In this document: one piece after another, positions 7,866 through 15,667 of the stretch
Layout: the number at the start of each line of letters is the position of its first letter
Position numbering within the stretch: position 1 is the stretch's first letter
Assembly: GCA_900320545.1 (NCBI GenBank)
Contig: ONSU01000020.1
Span: 1-40,217, forward strand
Source: an uncultured Bacteroidales bacterium
Lineage (GTDB): Bacteria > Bacteroidota > Bacteroidia > Bacteroidales > UBA932
Direction: 5' to 3'
DNA: 40,217 nt
Made by a program: the position numbers and the translations under genes
Notes under the pieces: model-generated
What the model saw: the letters and a program-made list of their open reading frames with translations, nothing else
The model's database searches: none
Told to the model about the DNA's origin: nothing

Positions 7866-8513
7866 TTAATCAATATGTTCGTATTCGGTGGGATCGAAGC
7901 CCTCCAGGGCTTCCTTCCGTTCGACGCAGGTTCCGCACTTGCCGCAGTGCTTTTCACCGCCCTTGTAGCAGGAATAGGTGAGACTGAAGTCGACGCCGAA
8001 CTCGCGTCCGCGGAGGGCTATATCCCGCTTGGTGATGTTGCAGTAGGGGGAAACGAGGCGGACGCCGTTGAAAGTCCCGTTCCGGGCGGCATTGTCCATC
8101 GCTTCGATGAATTCGGGACGGCAGTCGGGGTAAATAGTGTGGTCGCCGGCGTGGTTGGCGATGAGGACGGTATCTAAATCGTTGCTTTCAGCAAGACCGA
8201 TGGCGATGCTGAGCATGATGCCGTTACGGAAGGGAACTACGGTCGATTTCATATTATCTTCGGCATAGTGTCCTTCGGGAATGTCCCCGCCGCTCAGGAG
8301 CAGGTCGCTCTTGAAGTGATCCCGGATGAAATCGAGGGAGATGACGCGGTGGGGGATGCTCAGTCGCCGGCAGTTTTCCCGGGCGAACCCGATTTCGCGG
8401 GCGTTGTGCTTGGATCCGTAGTCGAATGTAAGGGCCAGCGCAATGCTGTCCCTGTATTCGTACAGGAGCGTGGTGCTGTCCAGGCCGCCGGAGTAGATGA
8501 GTATCGCTTTCAT
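7866..8513 (-). CDS. queC: 7-cyano-7-deazaguanine synthase
   Basis: QueC uses ATP and ammonia to turn 7-carboxy-7-deazaguanine into preQ0. The PP-loop SGGLDST lies at residues 8-14, and the zinc site is the C-terminal CYKGGEKHCGKCGTC cluster of four cysteines. VVPFRNGIMLSIAIGLAE and NHAGDHTIYPDCRPEFIEAM are also typical. At 215 residues it is a normal QueC. It leads the operon queC-queD-queE and is preceded by a good promoter. No queF, tgt or queA is in the window, so whether the product goes to tRNA queuosine or elsewhere is not shown here. Confidence 0.97.
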   Translation of the reverse strand: MKAILIYSGGLDSTTLLYEYRDSIALALTFDYGSKHNAREIGFARENCRRLSIPHRVISLDFIRDHFKSDLLLSGGDIPEGHYAEDNMKSTVVPFRNGIMLSIAIGLAESNDLDTVLIANHAGDHTIYPDCRPEFIEAMDNAARNGTFNGVRLVSPYCNITKRDIALRGREFGVDFSLTYSCYKGGEKHCGKCGTCVERKEALEGFDPTEYEHID

Positions 8514-8520
8514 GGCGGTA

Positions 8521-8551
8521 CAAAATTAACCAATTTCGACCAATTCTGCAA
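8521..8551 (-). promoter_or_regulatory. promoter of queCDE
   Basis: On the minus strand TTG (8549-8551), 20 nt, TAATTTTG (8521-8528) match the Bacteroidetes consensus. The queC ATG at 8513 follows at once. I see no convincing preQ1 riboswitch in the 100 bases shared with the divergent nfnA gene, and the leader looks too short to hold one. Confidence 0.65.
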
Positions 8552-8585
8552 CTCGGAGAAATTTTCAAATTCGACGGAAAATGCT

Positions 8586-8593
8586 TATATTTG
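8586..8593 (+). promoter_or_regulatory. -7 element for nfnAB
   Basis: TATATTTG matches TAnnTTTG and lies 21 bases before the ATG at 8615. No TTG is found at the normal -33 distance. This supports placing the nfnA start at 8615 rather than at the upstream ATG at 8591, which would lie inside the promoter. Confidence 0.5.
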
Positions 8594-8614
8594 ATGGTTT
8601 CAAACTCTAAACCA

Positions 8615-9451
8615 ATGTTCAAGATCCTTGAAAAGAAGATGCTGAACCCGACCATCTGCAAGCTGGTGGTCGAGGCGCCCCGCATCGCGGCGGCCGCGCA
8701 GCCCGGCCAGTTCCTGATGGTGAGGGCCGACGAGCCGGGGGAGCGGATTCCCCTGACAATCAGTGATTACGATCGTGAAAAGGGGACGGTGACGCTCGCC
8801 ATCCAGCCCATCGGGGCCTCCACCCGGAGCATGGTGAACGATTTCGCCGAAGGCGACAGTTTCGCCGACGTGGCCGGCCCGCTCGGCAATCCTTCCGACT
8901 TCGTGAAGATGTCCCCGGAGGAGCTCGCCGGGGAGCGCGTGGTGTTCATCGCCGGCGGTCTGGGTACGGCACCCGTCTATCCCCAGGCCAAGTGGCTGCA
9001 CGAGCACGGCGTTCCGGTCGACGTCATCATCGGCGCCCGCACGAAAGACCTTCTGATCTACGAAGAGGAATTCAAATCCGTCGCGGACAATCTCTATATG
9101 TGCACCGATGACGGTTCCTACGGCTTCAAGGGTGTGGGTACCGCCCGCCTGGAGGCGCTGGTCGCCGAGGGAAAGAGTTACACCCGCGCCGTCGCCATCG
9201 GTCCGATGATCATGATGAAATTCGCGACCCTGACCTGCAAGAAACTGGGCATTCCCATCCAGGTCAGTATGAACACCCTGATGGTCGACGGGACCGGAAT
9301 GTGCGGTGCCTGCCGCGTCAGCGTAGGCGGGGTGACGAAGTTCGCGTGTGTGGACGGCCCCGAGTTTGACGGTTATCTTGTAGATTTCGACGAAGCGATG
9401 CGTCGCTCCGCCCAGTATAAGGCCGAGGAGGGCCTCGCAAATGGCAAATAG
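8615..9451 (+). CDS. nfnA: NADH-dependent ferredoxin:NADP+ oxidoreductase, subunit A
   Basis: NfnA carries FAD and a [2Fe-2S] cluster and, with NfnB, couples NADH and reduced ferredoxin oxidation to NADP+ reduction (flavin-based bifurcation in the reverse direction). The protein starts MFKILEKKML and has the ferredoxin-reductase-type QPGQFLMVR and RIPLTI motifs for FAD. VVFIAGGLGTAPVYP binds NAD, and the C-terminal block GTGMCGACRVSV followed by KFACVDGPEFDG holds the cluster cysteines. The chosen start gives 278 residues, close to known NfnA proteins. It overlaps nfnB by 11 bases. A sulfide dehydrogenase-like role (SudB) is the main alternative, since the families are very similar. Confidence 0.88.
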   Translation: MFKILEKKMLNPTICKLVVEAPRIAAAAQPGQFLMVRADEPGERIPLTISDYDREKGTVTLAIQPIGASTRSMVNDFAEGDSFADVAGPLGNPSDFVKMSPEELAGERVVFIAGGLGTAPVYPQAKWLHEHGVPVDVIIGARTKDLLIYEEEFKSVADNLYMCTDDGSYGFKGVGTARLEALVAEGKSYTRAVAIGPMIMMKFATLTCKKLGIPIQVSMNTLMVDGTGMCGACRVSVGGVTKFACVDGPEFDGYLVDFDEAMRRSAQYKAEEGLANGK

Positions 9452-10829
9452 GATTCCCCGTGTCCCTGTCCGTGAACAGGATCCCAAAGTAAGGGCGCAC
9501 AATTTCGATGAAGTGTGCTACGGTTACAATCTGGAAGAAGCGATGCTGGAGGCCTCGCGCTGCCTGCACTGCAAGAATCCCCGCTGCGTGACGGCCTGTC
9601 CCGTCGGCGTGAAGATTCCGGATTTCATCGCTTATGTGGCTGCCGGAGATATCGCCGGCGCGAGCGCGAAGATTGCGGAGGATTCATCCCTTCCCGCCGT
9701 CTGCGGCCGCGTCTGCCCGCAGGAGTCGCAGTGCGAAGGGTCCTGCGTGCTCGGTGTCAGGGGAGAGCCGGTCAGCATCGGCAAACTGGAGCGTTTCGTG
9801 GCGGATTATAGCGCCTCGGAAGGCCCTGCCGCAGAGGTGAAGACCGCTCCGGAAGGCGCCCGCAAGGTGGCCGTGATCGGATCCGGCCCGGCCGGCCTCG
9901 CCTGCGCGACCGACCTCGCCAAGGCCGGCTATGCCGTCACCATCTTCGAAGCCCTGCACAAGGCCGGCGGCGTGCTGGAGTACGGCATCCCCGAATTCCG
10001 CCTTCCCAAGGAGAAGGTGCTGAAGCGGGAACTGGATGCGGTCCGCGCCCTCGGCGTAAAGATCGAACTCGACGTCATCATCGGCCGCACCGTCACCATC
10101 GATTCCCTGATGGACAAGGAAGGATTCGAGGCCGTGTTCATCGGTACCGGCGCCGGACTTCCCAAATTCATGGGCATCCCTGGCGAGAATCTCAACGGCG
10201 TATTCTCCGCCAACGAATTCCTGACCCGCAACAATCTGATGAAGGCGTTCCGCGACGATTACCGGACGCCCATCCACGCGGGGGCGAAAGTCTGCGTCGT
10301 CGGAGGCGGCAACGTGGCGATGGACGCCGCCCGTACGGCCCTTCGCCTGGGTGCCGAAACCACCATCGTCTACCGCCGTACCGAAGTGGAACTTCCTGCC
10401 CGCAAGGAGGAAGTCCATCACGCCAAGGAGGAGGGGATCGACTTCCGGATGCTGACCAATCCCGTCGAGATTCTCGGAGACGAACGCGGATGGGTGCGTG
10501 CCCTGAAATGCGTCCGGATGGAGCTCGGCGAACCGGACGAAAGCGGCCGCCGCCGCCCGGTGGAAGTTCCCGGCAGCGAGTTCGAGATCCCCACGGAGAC
10601 CGTCATCATGGCGCTCGGCACCTCGCCGAACCCGCTTGTGGCCCGCACGACGCCCGGCCTGGAGACCACCCGCCGCGGCGGTCTGGTCGCCGATGACGCC
10701 GGCGCCACCACCCGTCCCGGCGTTTTCGCGGGAGGCGATGCCGTTACCGGCGCCGCGACCGTGATTCTCGCGATGGGTGCCGGCCGCAAAGCCGCCGCCG
10801 CCATCGACGCCTATCTCCGCAGCAAGTAA
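9441..10829 (+). CDS. nfnB: NADH-dependent ferredoxin:NADP+ oxidoreductase, subunit B (GltD-like)
   Basis: The large Nfn subunit, related to the small subunit of glutamate synthase, holds two [4Fe-4S] clusters, the bifurcating FAD and the NADP site. Cysteines for the clusters appear in CLHCKNPRCVTACPVG and CGRVCPQESQCEGSC within the first 110 residues. VAVIGSGPAGLACATDLA is the FAD dinucleotide fold, and VCVVGGGNVAMDAARTALRLG the NADP fold. GGLVADDAGATTRPGVFAGGDAVTGAATV is the usual C-terminal FAD segment. The 462-residue length fits. No large GltB subunit is adjacent, and nfnA is, so Nfn is the better name than glutamate synthase. It is convergent with rnpB. Confidence 0.9.
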   Translation: MANRIPRVPVREQDPKVRAHNFDEVCYGYNLEEAMLEASRCLHCKNPRCVTACPVGVKIPDFIAYVAAGDIAGASAKIAEDSSLPAVCGRVCPQESQCEGSCVLGVRGEPVSIGKLERFVADYSASEGPAAEVKTAPEGARKVAVIGSGPAGLACATDLAKAGYAVTIFEALHKAGGVLEYGIPEFRLPKEKVLKRELDAVRALGVKIELDVIIGRTVTIDSLMDKEGFEAVFIGTGAGLPKFMGIPGENLNGVFSANEFLTRNNLMKAFRDDYRTPIHAGAKVCVVGGGNVAMDAARTALRLGAETTIVYRRTEVELPARKEEVHHAKEEGIDFRMLTNPVEILGDERGWVRALKCVRMELGEPDESGRRRPVEVPGSEFEIPTETVIMALGTSPNPLVARTTPGLETTRRGGLVADDAGATTRPGVFAGGDAVTGAATVILAMGAGRKAAAAIDAYLRSK

Positions 10830-10843
10830 AAACTTAGCCCCCG

Positions 10844-10874
10844 AAAAAAACGAAGCGCCCGCGAGGGCGCTTCG
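10844..10874 (-). terminator. intrinsic terminator of rnpB
   Basis: A perfect 10-bp stem, CGAAGCGCCC (10851-10860) with GGGCGCTTCG (10865-10874) and a GCGA loop, is followed on the minus strand by seven T residues (10844-10850). This is a textbook rho-independent terminator for the RNase P RNA transcript. On the plus strand it lacks a T tract, so it would not stop nfnAB efficiently. Confidence 0.9.
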
Positions 10875-11199
10875 GGTGGGGCCGTAAGCCGGTTTCTGTT
10901 TTTAAATCTGCCATTTATCTTCGCAACCTACCCCCCGGCATCGGACGGGCCGTCCTCATTTGCCGGTATATTTGGTCTTGCAGGCCCGTCGCCGTACCCG
11001 GCGGATGTCGCCATACGCCGTCGTGGGCTCTTACCCCGCGTTTTCACCCTTGCCGAATCCCGCAGCACGTGCGGGAACGGCGGTTGTTTTCTGTTACGGT
11101 CGAAGAAGATCGCTCCCCTCTGTGCTTTCCACAGCCGGGTGCCCTTTCCTGTCCGGACTTTCCTCAGCGCCGGAGCGCCGCGGCAGATCGTCCCACCAG
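10875..11199 (-). ncRNA. rnpB: RNase P RNA
   Basis: The catalytic RNA of RNase P, which trims the 5' leader of tRNA precursors. On the minus strand the conserved GAGGAAAGTCCGGAC lies at 11151-11165 near the 5' end, and ACAGAAACCGGCTTAC lies near the 3' end (about 10885-10900). The 5' segment GGTGGG can pair with the 3' segment CCCACC to form helix P1, which sets the boundaries at about 11199 and 10875. The length of about 325 nt is normal for a bacterial type A molecule. A TATCTTTG promoter element lies just upstream and a strong terminator just downstream. The exact ends are estimates to within a few bases. Confidence 0.95.
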
Positions 11200-11203
11200 G
11201 GCG

Positions 11204-11211
11204 CAAAGATA
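11204..11211 (-). promoter_or_regulatory. -7 element for rnpB
   Basis: Minus-strand TATCTTTG matches TAnnTTTG and lies a few bases before the estimated RNase P RNA 5' end, as expected for a directly transcribed stable RNA. No TTG is seen at the -33 position, so the upstream part of this promoter is degenerate. Confidence 0.55.
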
Positions 11212-11252
11212 ACGAAAAATTTTATATGTTGGGGCTGGGTTCCGGACCGGAT

Positions 11253-11283
11253 TTGCGAATTCGCCGAATTATCCCTATCTTTG
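11253..11283 (+). promoter_or_regulatory. promoter of the NlpC/P60 gene
   Basis: TTG (11253-11255), 20 nt, TATCTTTG (11276-11283) match the Bacteroidetes consensus. The GTG start at 11291 follows by seven bases, giving a nearly leaderless transcript. Confidence 0.65.
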
Positions 11284-11290
11284 CAGCCCT

Positions 11291-11914
11291 GTGAAAAAAT
11301 TGATTTATAAAATATTGCTCGCCGCGGGCCTTTCTTTCCTGTTCGCCGTATGGACGGGAAAGACGGTTTATTCCGGTGAGGGCCATTTCTCCGGATTCGT
11401 TCCGTCGGCGGATACGACACAGCTGCATTATCCCGGGATCGACCTTGATTCCCTGGCGCTGTGGGGGGATGAATTCTCCCGCGGAATGACGGTGGATTCG
11501 GCCTGGACGCTGGTGAATTTCGCCAAGAATTACATCGGCTGCCGCTACGTCTACGCGACGCACGGACCGCATACTTTCGATTGTTCCGGCTTTACGGGAT
11601 TTGTCTACAACAGTTGCTACAACATCAATCTCTCGTATTCTTCCCGCTACCAGAGCACGCTGGGACGCCCTGTCGAGGCCGGTCTGGAGAATCTGCAGAC
11701 GGGGGATCTGGTGTTCTTCGGTTCCCGCCGCAATCCCGCCGTGCTGGGGCACGTGGGAATGGTGGTGGAGCCGCATCCGGAGGAGGGATACTTCACCTTC
11801 ATCCATGCTTCCGTCAACAACGGTATCGAGATTCAGCGTTCGGACATGTCCTACTACAAGATCCGCTTCCATTTCGCCAGGAGGATCCTGCAGGATTTCG
11901 TCGGTTCGGAATAA
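11291..11914 (+). CDS. NlpC/P60 family peptidoglycan endopeptidase
   Basis: The 207-residue protein starts with GTG and an N-terminal hydrophobic stretch (KLIYKILLAAGLSFLFAVW) that is a signal peptide or anchor, so it acts in the periplasm. The NlpC/P60 (C40) domain occupies roughly residues 70-205. It has the catalytic cysteine 98 in FDCSGF, histidine 154 in LGHVGMV, and a third polar residue, His 172, in FIHAS. TGDLVFFGSR between them is typical. Such enzymes cut the D-iso-glutamyl/diaminopimelate bond in peptide stems. A rubredoxin gene follows 18 bases later, but they need not be functionally linked. Confidence 0.9.
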   Translation: MKKLIYKILLAAGLSFLFAVWTGKTVYSGEGHFSGFVPSADTTQLHYPGIDLDSLALWGDEFSRGMTVDSAWTLVNFAKNYIGCRYVYATHGPHTFDCSGFTGFVYNSCYNINLSYSSRYQSTLGRPVEAGLENLQTGDLVFFGSRRNPAVLGHVGMVVEPHPEEGYFTFIHASVNNGIEIQRSDMSYYKIRFHFARRILQDFVGSE

Positions 11915-11932
11915 CCTTTAACACCTGATATT

Positions 11933-12091
11933 ATGGCCAAGTACATCTGCAACATCTGCGGCTACGAGTATGATCCCGCAGTCGGCGACCCGGACAACGG
12001 CATCGCCCCCGGCACCGCTTTCGAAGATCTTCCCGAGGACTGGACCTGCCCGCTCTGCGGCGTCGGCAAGGAAGATTTTACCGAAGCGTAA
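11933..12091 (+). CDS. rubredoxin
   Basis: A 52-residue one-iron electron carrier. The four iron-binding cysteines are at 6, 9, 39 and 42, in [12 protein letters not shown] and [13 protein letters not shown]. The central [15 protein letters not shown] is characteristic of rubredoxins. In anaerobes it passes electrons from NAD(P)H oxidoreductases to rubrerythrin or other oxygen- and peroxide-reducing proteins. A rubrerythrin gene lies 200 bases downstream on the other strand, separated by tRNA-Ala. The start ATG at 11933 gives a complete protein of the usual length. Confidence 0.97.
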   Translation: MAKYICNICGYEYDPAVGDPDNGIAPGTAFEDLPEDWTCPLCGVGKEDFTEA

Positions 12092-12112
12092 AAGAACTTC
12101 TTCAGAAATATT

Positions 12113-12142
12113 TTGCAATTTAGCGGAAGATTGCTAACTTTG
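12113..12142 (+). promoter_or_regulatory. promoter of tRNA-Ala
   Basis: TTG (12113-12115), 19 nt and TAACTTTG (12135-12142) are an exact match to the Bacteroidetes consensus, ending 10 bases before the tRNA 5' end. This is the best promoter in the window. Confidence 0.8.
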
Positions 12143-12152
12143 CAGTCCCGAT

Positions 12153-12225
12153 GGGGTACTAGCTCAGTTGGTAGAGCGTTAGGTTCGCAATCTAAAGGTC
12201 AGGGGTTCGATCCCCCTGTGCTCCA
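12153..12225 (+). tRNA. tRNA-Ala (anticodon CGC)
   Basis: A full 73-nt cloverleaf can be folded. The acceptor is GGGGTAC with GTGCTCC, the D stem GCTC/GAGC, the anticodon stem TTAGG/TCTAA around loop TTCGCAA, and the T stem AGGGG/CCCCT with loop TTCGATC. The anticodon at 12186-12188 is CGC, reading the alanine codon GCG. Base pair 3-70 is G-U, the identity element for alanyl-tRNA synthetase, which supports the call. The 3' CCA is not encoded. Reading GCG with its own tRNA fits a GC-rich genome. Confidence 0.95.
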
Positions 12226-12227
12226 CG

Positions 12228-12262
12228 AAAAAAGGTTCGGCTTGGTTGCCGAACCTTTTTTT
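12228..12262 (+). terminator. intrinsic terminator of tRNA-Ala, extended hairpin
   Basis: AAAAAAGGTTCGGC and GCCGAACCTTTTTT pair around the loop TTGGTT, ending in a T tract. The pairing continues outward without a gap: 12218-12227, which is the last eight bases of the tRNA plus two, pairs with 12262-12271. The whole stem is 24 bp with one G-T pair. Confidence 0.88.
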
Positions 12263-12271
12263 GTGGAGCAC

Positions 12272-12293
12272 GCTACGTGCTACGGCACGTAGC
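12272..12293. repeat. perfect hairpin downstream of rubrerythrin
   Basis: GCTACGTGC (12272-12280) and GCACGTAGC (12285-12293) form a perfect 9-bp stem with loop TACG just after the rubrerythrin stop. Neither strand has a T tract after it, so it may protect the 3' end of the mRNA rather than terminate. Confidence 0.6.
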
Positions 12294-12297
12294 TCAT

Positions 12298-12852
12298 TTA
12301 TTTTCCGAAATAGCGCTTGAAAAGGCCGTAGAAACCGGCACCGTGACGGGCCTCGTCGCGGGCCATCTCGTGGATGGAGTCGTGGATGGCGTCGTAGCCC
12401 AGTTCCTTGGCGCGTTTGGCGATGGCGAGTTTGCCTTCGCAGGCGCCCGCCTCGGCTTCGTAGCGCTTCTTGAGATTGGTCTTCGTGTCCCAGACGACTT
12501 CACCGAGGAGTTCGGCGATGCGGGCGGCGTGATCGGCCTCCTCGAGGGCGTAGCGGCGGAAGGCCTCGGCCACCTCGGGATAGCCCTCCCGGTGCGCCTG
12601 GCGGCTCATCGCGAGGTACATGCCCACTTCCGAACATTCTCCGGCGAAGTGCTCCCGGAGCCCGGCGAGAACCTCCGGATCGCATCCTTTGGCGACGCCG
12701 AGGTCGTGTTCGCAAGCCCATTGCGGCTCTTCACCGGCCTCTTTGACTTCGACGAATTTTTCTGCCTTGGCGTGGCAGACGGGACATTCTGCGGGCGGAT
12801 TTTCGCCTTCATAGACGTATCCGCAGACGAGACATCTGAATTTCTTTTTCAT
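12298..12852 (-). CDS. rubrerythrin, N-terminal-rubredoxin (reverse) type
   Basis: A 184-residue non-haem di-iron peroxidase that reduces hydrogen peroxide, protecting anaerobes from oxidative stress. Unlike classical rubrerythrin the rubredoxin domain comes first: Cys 7, 10, 23 and 26 in [10 protein letters not shown] and ECPVCHAK. The ferritin-like four-helix domain follows. Its iron ligands are likely in [37 protein letters not shown] and [12 protein letters not shown], which show the expected E and ExxH pattern. Upstream on the same strand the alpha-galactosidase gene ends only 13 bases away, so it may be partly co-transcribed, though a functional link is unlikely. Rubredoxin at 11933 is a plausible partner. 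Confidence 0.93.
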   Translation of the reverse strand: MKKKFRCLVCGYVYEGENPPAECPVCHAKAEKFVEVKEAGEEPQWACEHDLGVAKGCDPEVLAGLREHFAGECSEVGMYLAMSRQAHREGYPEVAEAFRRYALEEADHAARIAELLGEVVWDTKTNLKKRYEAEAGACEGKLAIAKRAKELGYDAIHDSIHEMARDEARHGAGFYGLFKRYFGK

Positions 12853-12865
12853 AGGGTATCAAAAT

Positions 12866-15094
12866 TTAAAGGGTTGTCAGCAGGAAAACGGCCGAGGCGT
12901 GTGGCTTGCGGAGACTGGGATTGAATCCGCCGGAGGCGAGGAATTCGCCCGTAAAGGCCTTCCCGTCACCCCACCAGCAGGATTTGTCCACATTCAGCTC
13001 GGTCACCTTGTAGCGGCGGGCGGGGTCGAGGCCCTGGAGTTTATATTCCGCCGCGAATTTGTCGCGGTTGCGGAAGGCGAGGTTGAACACGAAGACCACG
13101 GCGCGGGATTTATCTTCCGACACATACATCAGAGCGTAGTCGTCGCCCTCGTAGGGGGAGGCGAGGCGGTAGAGGTCGCCGTTGAAGACGAGGTCGCGAT
13201 AGCCCTTGTAGGACTTGATGCAGCGGTCGGCGAAGGCCCGTTCCGCGGGCGTGAGCGTCTTCGGCTGCAGTTCCATGCCGAGGCGGCCGGTGCAGGCCAG
13301 GTCGAAGCGGAACTTGAGCGGGGTGATGCTGCCGGTCTGGTGGTTGGGCACGACGGAAACGTGGTCGCCCATGATGCAGGCGGGGTAGATCAGGGATGTG
13401 GCGTACTGGATGCCGATGCGTGAATCGGCGTCGGTGTTGTCGCTCGTCCAGACTTCGTTGAAATAGCGGAGCTGCCCGTAGTCGACCCGGGCGCCGCCGC
13501 TGGAGCAGCACTGGATGATGGTGTCGGGGTATTTCGCCCGGACGCGATCAAGGACGCTGTAGAGGCCCTGGATGTAGCCGATGAAGAAGCGGTCCTGCTC
13601 CGTCCCGAGATAAGGGCTTCCGAAGGAGGTGATGCTGCGGTTGCAGTCCCATTTGATGTAGTCGATCCGGGGAGATAGCGACATCGTCCGGTCGAAGACG
13701 CCGAAGACGAAGTCCTGCACCGCCGGATTGCTCAGGTCGAGCGTCCACTGGTTGCGGATCTGTTCCCGCTCGCGGCCCGGACTCTGGACGATCCAGTCGG
13801 GGTGCTGACGGGCCAGGTTGGAGGCGGGATTGACCATTTCCGGTTCGATCCAGATGCCGAATTTAAGCCCTTTGGCGTGGGCGTAGGAGGCCAGGTGGTC
13901 GATGCCCTCGGGCAGTTTCTTCTCGTTCAGTTCCCAGTCGCCGAGGCCGGCCCTGTCGTCGTTGCGGGGGAATTCGTTGCCGAACCAGCCGTCGTCCAGG
14001 ACGAACATTTCCAGCCCCATCGCGGCGGCGTCGTCGATGATGCCCTTGAGGAGCTGTGCATTGAAGTCGAAGTAGGTGCCCTCCCAGTTGTTCAGCAGGG
14101 TAGGCGTAATCCTTCCCCCGGCGTTGATCTGCCGCTTGCGGGCCCAGCGGTGCAGGTTGCGGGAGGCCTGCCCGGCGCCGGAACCGGACCAGGTCCAGAT
14201 CATATCGGGCGTCGTGAAGGTTTCCCCGGGCTTGAGGGGCCAGGCGGAGGCGTACGGGTTGATGCCGCCGATGATCCGCATCTGCCCGTTCTCGGGCTCC
14301 TCGAAACTGATGCGCCAGTTGCCGCTCCAGGCGAGGGCTCCGGCGATGACTTCCCCGGATGTCTCGCTCCACTCGGCCGTGTCGAGACTCAGGAAGAAGG
14401 AGGGATTGCCGCACTGGGAAGTCTGGATGCCGCGGCGGCTTTCGAGCACCTTGGTTCCGTGTCCGAGCGGTTCGCGGTCGATCTGCATTTCTTCGGCCCA
14501 GGTGCCGTGGAAATGAGTGAGGAAGTATTTCCGGGCGGAAACCGTCAGGGAGGAGGAGGCGAAATCCGTCAGGGTGACCGCCTTGCTTCCGCCGTTACGG
14601 ATGACGGAACGGGCGACGATGACATCCGCCTCGGGGCAGCATTCATATACGAGGTCGACCTCCATCGCGGTGACGTAATCCTTCAGGTGCAGGACGGTCC
14701 TGTCGCCGGAAGTCTCGTGCGAAGTATAGTGGAGCTCGGTGTTGCGCGTGCCGTCGGCGTACAGTACGCTGAGAGCGGGATTGCCGACAAAGCGACCCCC
14801 GGCGGCGGGATAGTTGAGCGAGCCCGGATCCAGATCGCGGTAATACCTGGGGTCGAACCGGAGGAACTGCCCGGGATCGGCGATTCTGTTGCCATAATGG
14901 ACGGTCCGCACGACACCCTTTTCGTCCACCTGCAGGATGAGGGCCGAGTGCGCGGTTTCCACGGCGATGACCTGCGGGGTCACGGCCGGAATCTCGACGG
15001 TCTCATGGGTGAACTGGGCTTTCTTGGGCTGTTTGCGCGCCTCTGCGCCTATGCTTGCGAGGAAGATAAGCGCGATCGGGAGGATTTTCTTCAT
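12866..15094 (-). CDS. secreted alpha-galactosidase, glycoside hydrolase family 36
   Basis: The 742-residue enzyme releases terminal alpha-1,6-galactose from raffinose-type sugars or galactomannan. A signal peptide (KKILPIALIFLASIGAEA) points to periplasmic export. The GH36 barrel shows LDDGWFGNEFPRNDD, GLKFGIWIEPEMV, and the nucleophile aspartate in DYIKWDCNR. It also has CSSGGARVDYG and the acid/base aspartate in WTSDNTDADSRIGIQYATS. The N-terminal beta-sandwich and C-terminal beta-domain are present, and the length is full. Upstream lies nrdG, 48 bases away and functionally unrelated. No susCD pair is in the window, so this is not part of a visible polysaccharide utilization locus. A promoter-like TATCTTAG with one mismatch precedes it. 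Confidence 0.93.
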   Translation of the reverse strand: MKKILPIALIFLASIGAEARKQPKKAQFTHETVEIPAVTPQVIAVETAHSALILQVDEKGVVRTVHYGNRIADPGQFLRFDPRYYRDLDPGSLNYPAAGGRFVGNPALSVLYADGTRNTELHYTSHETSGDRTVLHLKDYVTAMEVDLVYECCPEADVIVARSVIRNGGSKAVTLTDFASSSLTVSARKYFLTHFHGTWAEEMQIDREPLGHGTKVLESRRGIQTSQCGNPSFFLSLDTAEWSETSGEVIAGALAWSGNWRISFEEPENGQMRIIGGINPYASAWPLKPGETFTTPDMIWTWSGSGAGQASRNLHRWARKRQINAGGRITPTLLNNWEGTYFDFNAQLLKGIIDDAAAMGLEMFVLDDGWFGNEFPRNDDRAGLGDWELNEKKLPEGIDHLASYAHAKGLKFGIWIEPEMVNPASNLARQHPDWIVQSPGREREQIRNQWTLDLSNPAVQDFVFGVFDRTMSLSPRIDYIKWDCNRSITSFGSPYLGTEQDRFFIGYIQGLYSVLDRVRAKYPDTIIQCCSSGGARVDYGQLRYFNEVWTSDNTDADSRIGIQYATSLIYPACIMGDHVSVVPNHQTGSITPLKFRFDLACTGRLGMELQPKTLTPAERAFADRCIKSYKGYRDLVFNGDLYRLASPYEGDDYALMYVSEDKSRAVVFVFNLAFRNRDKFAAEYKLQGLDPARRYKVTELNVDKSCWWGDGKAFTGEFLASGGFNPSLRKPHASAVFLLTTL

Positions 15095-15142
15095 TTCAGT
15101 GTTATTTTAATTTCGCTAAGATAGTGAAAAATAATGAAAAAA

Positions 15143-15667
15143 CTACCTGTTCGGATCAATGCCGCGACGCCAGAATCGGGCGGTGATGTCGAGGAAGGTG
15201 CGTCCGGAGCGGGAGAGGGTGGGGGCGTCTTCGGGGGGCGTTTCGCCCGGGAGGAGCGCCCGGTAGAGGCGCTGGTTTGTGGCGGGGTTGTCGAGCGGGC
15301 CGCATTCCGGGATGTAGGGACCGACTTTGACATAGTCGAAGGCGCTCCAGACGGCGTCTTCCACCTCGCTGCGGCCGCTGTAGAGGGCCGGGGCGAGGCC
15401 GAGGGAACGGATGTGGCCGGCAAGGCGCAGGAGGGCCTCCGGATCCCGGCCTTCGCCGAGCAGGAGGAAGCAGTCCACGCCGAAATTCGCCCGGACGAGC
15501 CCGGAAATCACTTCCTCGGTAAGCGGCTCGCCGATGTCCTCCTTCAGGAAAGGGGAGTGGCATCCGACGCATTGACCCCGGCAGTTCGAGATGTCGACTG
15601 CCAGGGTCACGCGGTCAGGGATTTCCTCCATCACGACGGAGGTCATTCCCGGGACATACTTAAGCAT
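15143..15667 (-). CDS. nrdG: anaerobic ribonucleotide reductase activating enzyme
   Basis: NrdG is a radical SAM protein that makes the glycyl radical on NrdD. The 174-residue protein has the SAM-cluster motif NCRGQCVGCHSPFL with Cys 29, 33 and 36, preceded by RVTLAVDIS. YVKVGPYIPECGPLD follows later, as in Bacteroidetes NrdG. Its start lies inside the end of nrdD (eight-base overlap), showing translational coupling. The motif spacing CxxxCxxC is intact, so the protein should be active. It is the downstream gene of a nrdD-nrdG operon. Confidence 0.95.
   Translation of the reverse strand: MLKYVPGMTSVVMEEIPDRVTLAVDISNCRGQCVGCHSPFLKEDIGEPLTEEVISGLVRANFGVDCFLLLGEGRDPEALLRLAGHIRSLGLAPALYSGRSEVEDAVWSAFDYVKVGPYIPECGPLDNPATNQRLYRALLPGETPPEDAPTLSRSGRTFLDITARFWRRGIDPNR

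Noticed and set aside
8514-8614. preQ1 riboswitch upstream of queCDE
   Set aside because: The promoter ends almost at the queC start, which leaves no room for the aptamer, and no typical pseudoknot sequence was seen.
9441-10829. glutamate synthase small subunit (GltD)
   Set aside because: No large GltB subunit is present, and the overlapping upstream gene is an NfnA-type flavoprotein, so the Nfn assignment fits better.
10928-11310. open frames on both strands across rnpB
   Set aside because: The conserved RNase P RNA elements and terminator explain this segment, so the frames are accidental.
13802-15124. 440-codon open frame antisense to the GH36 gene
   Set aside because: The GH36 protein has intact catalytic motifs and a signal peptide; the antisense frame has neither and is compositionally biased.
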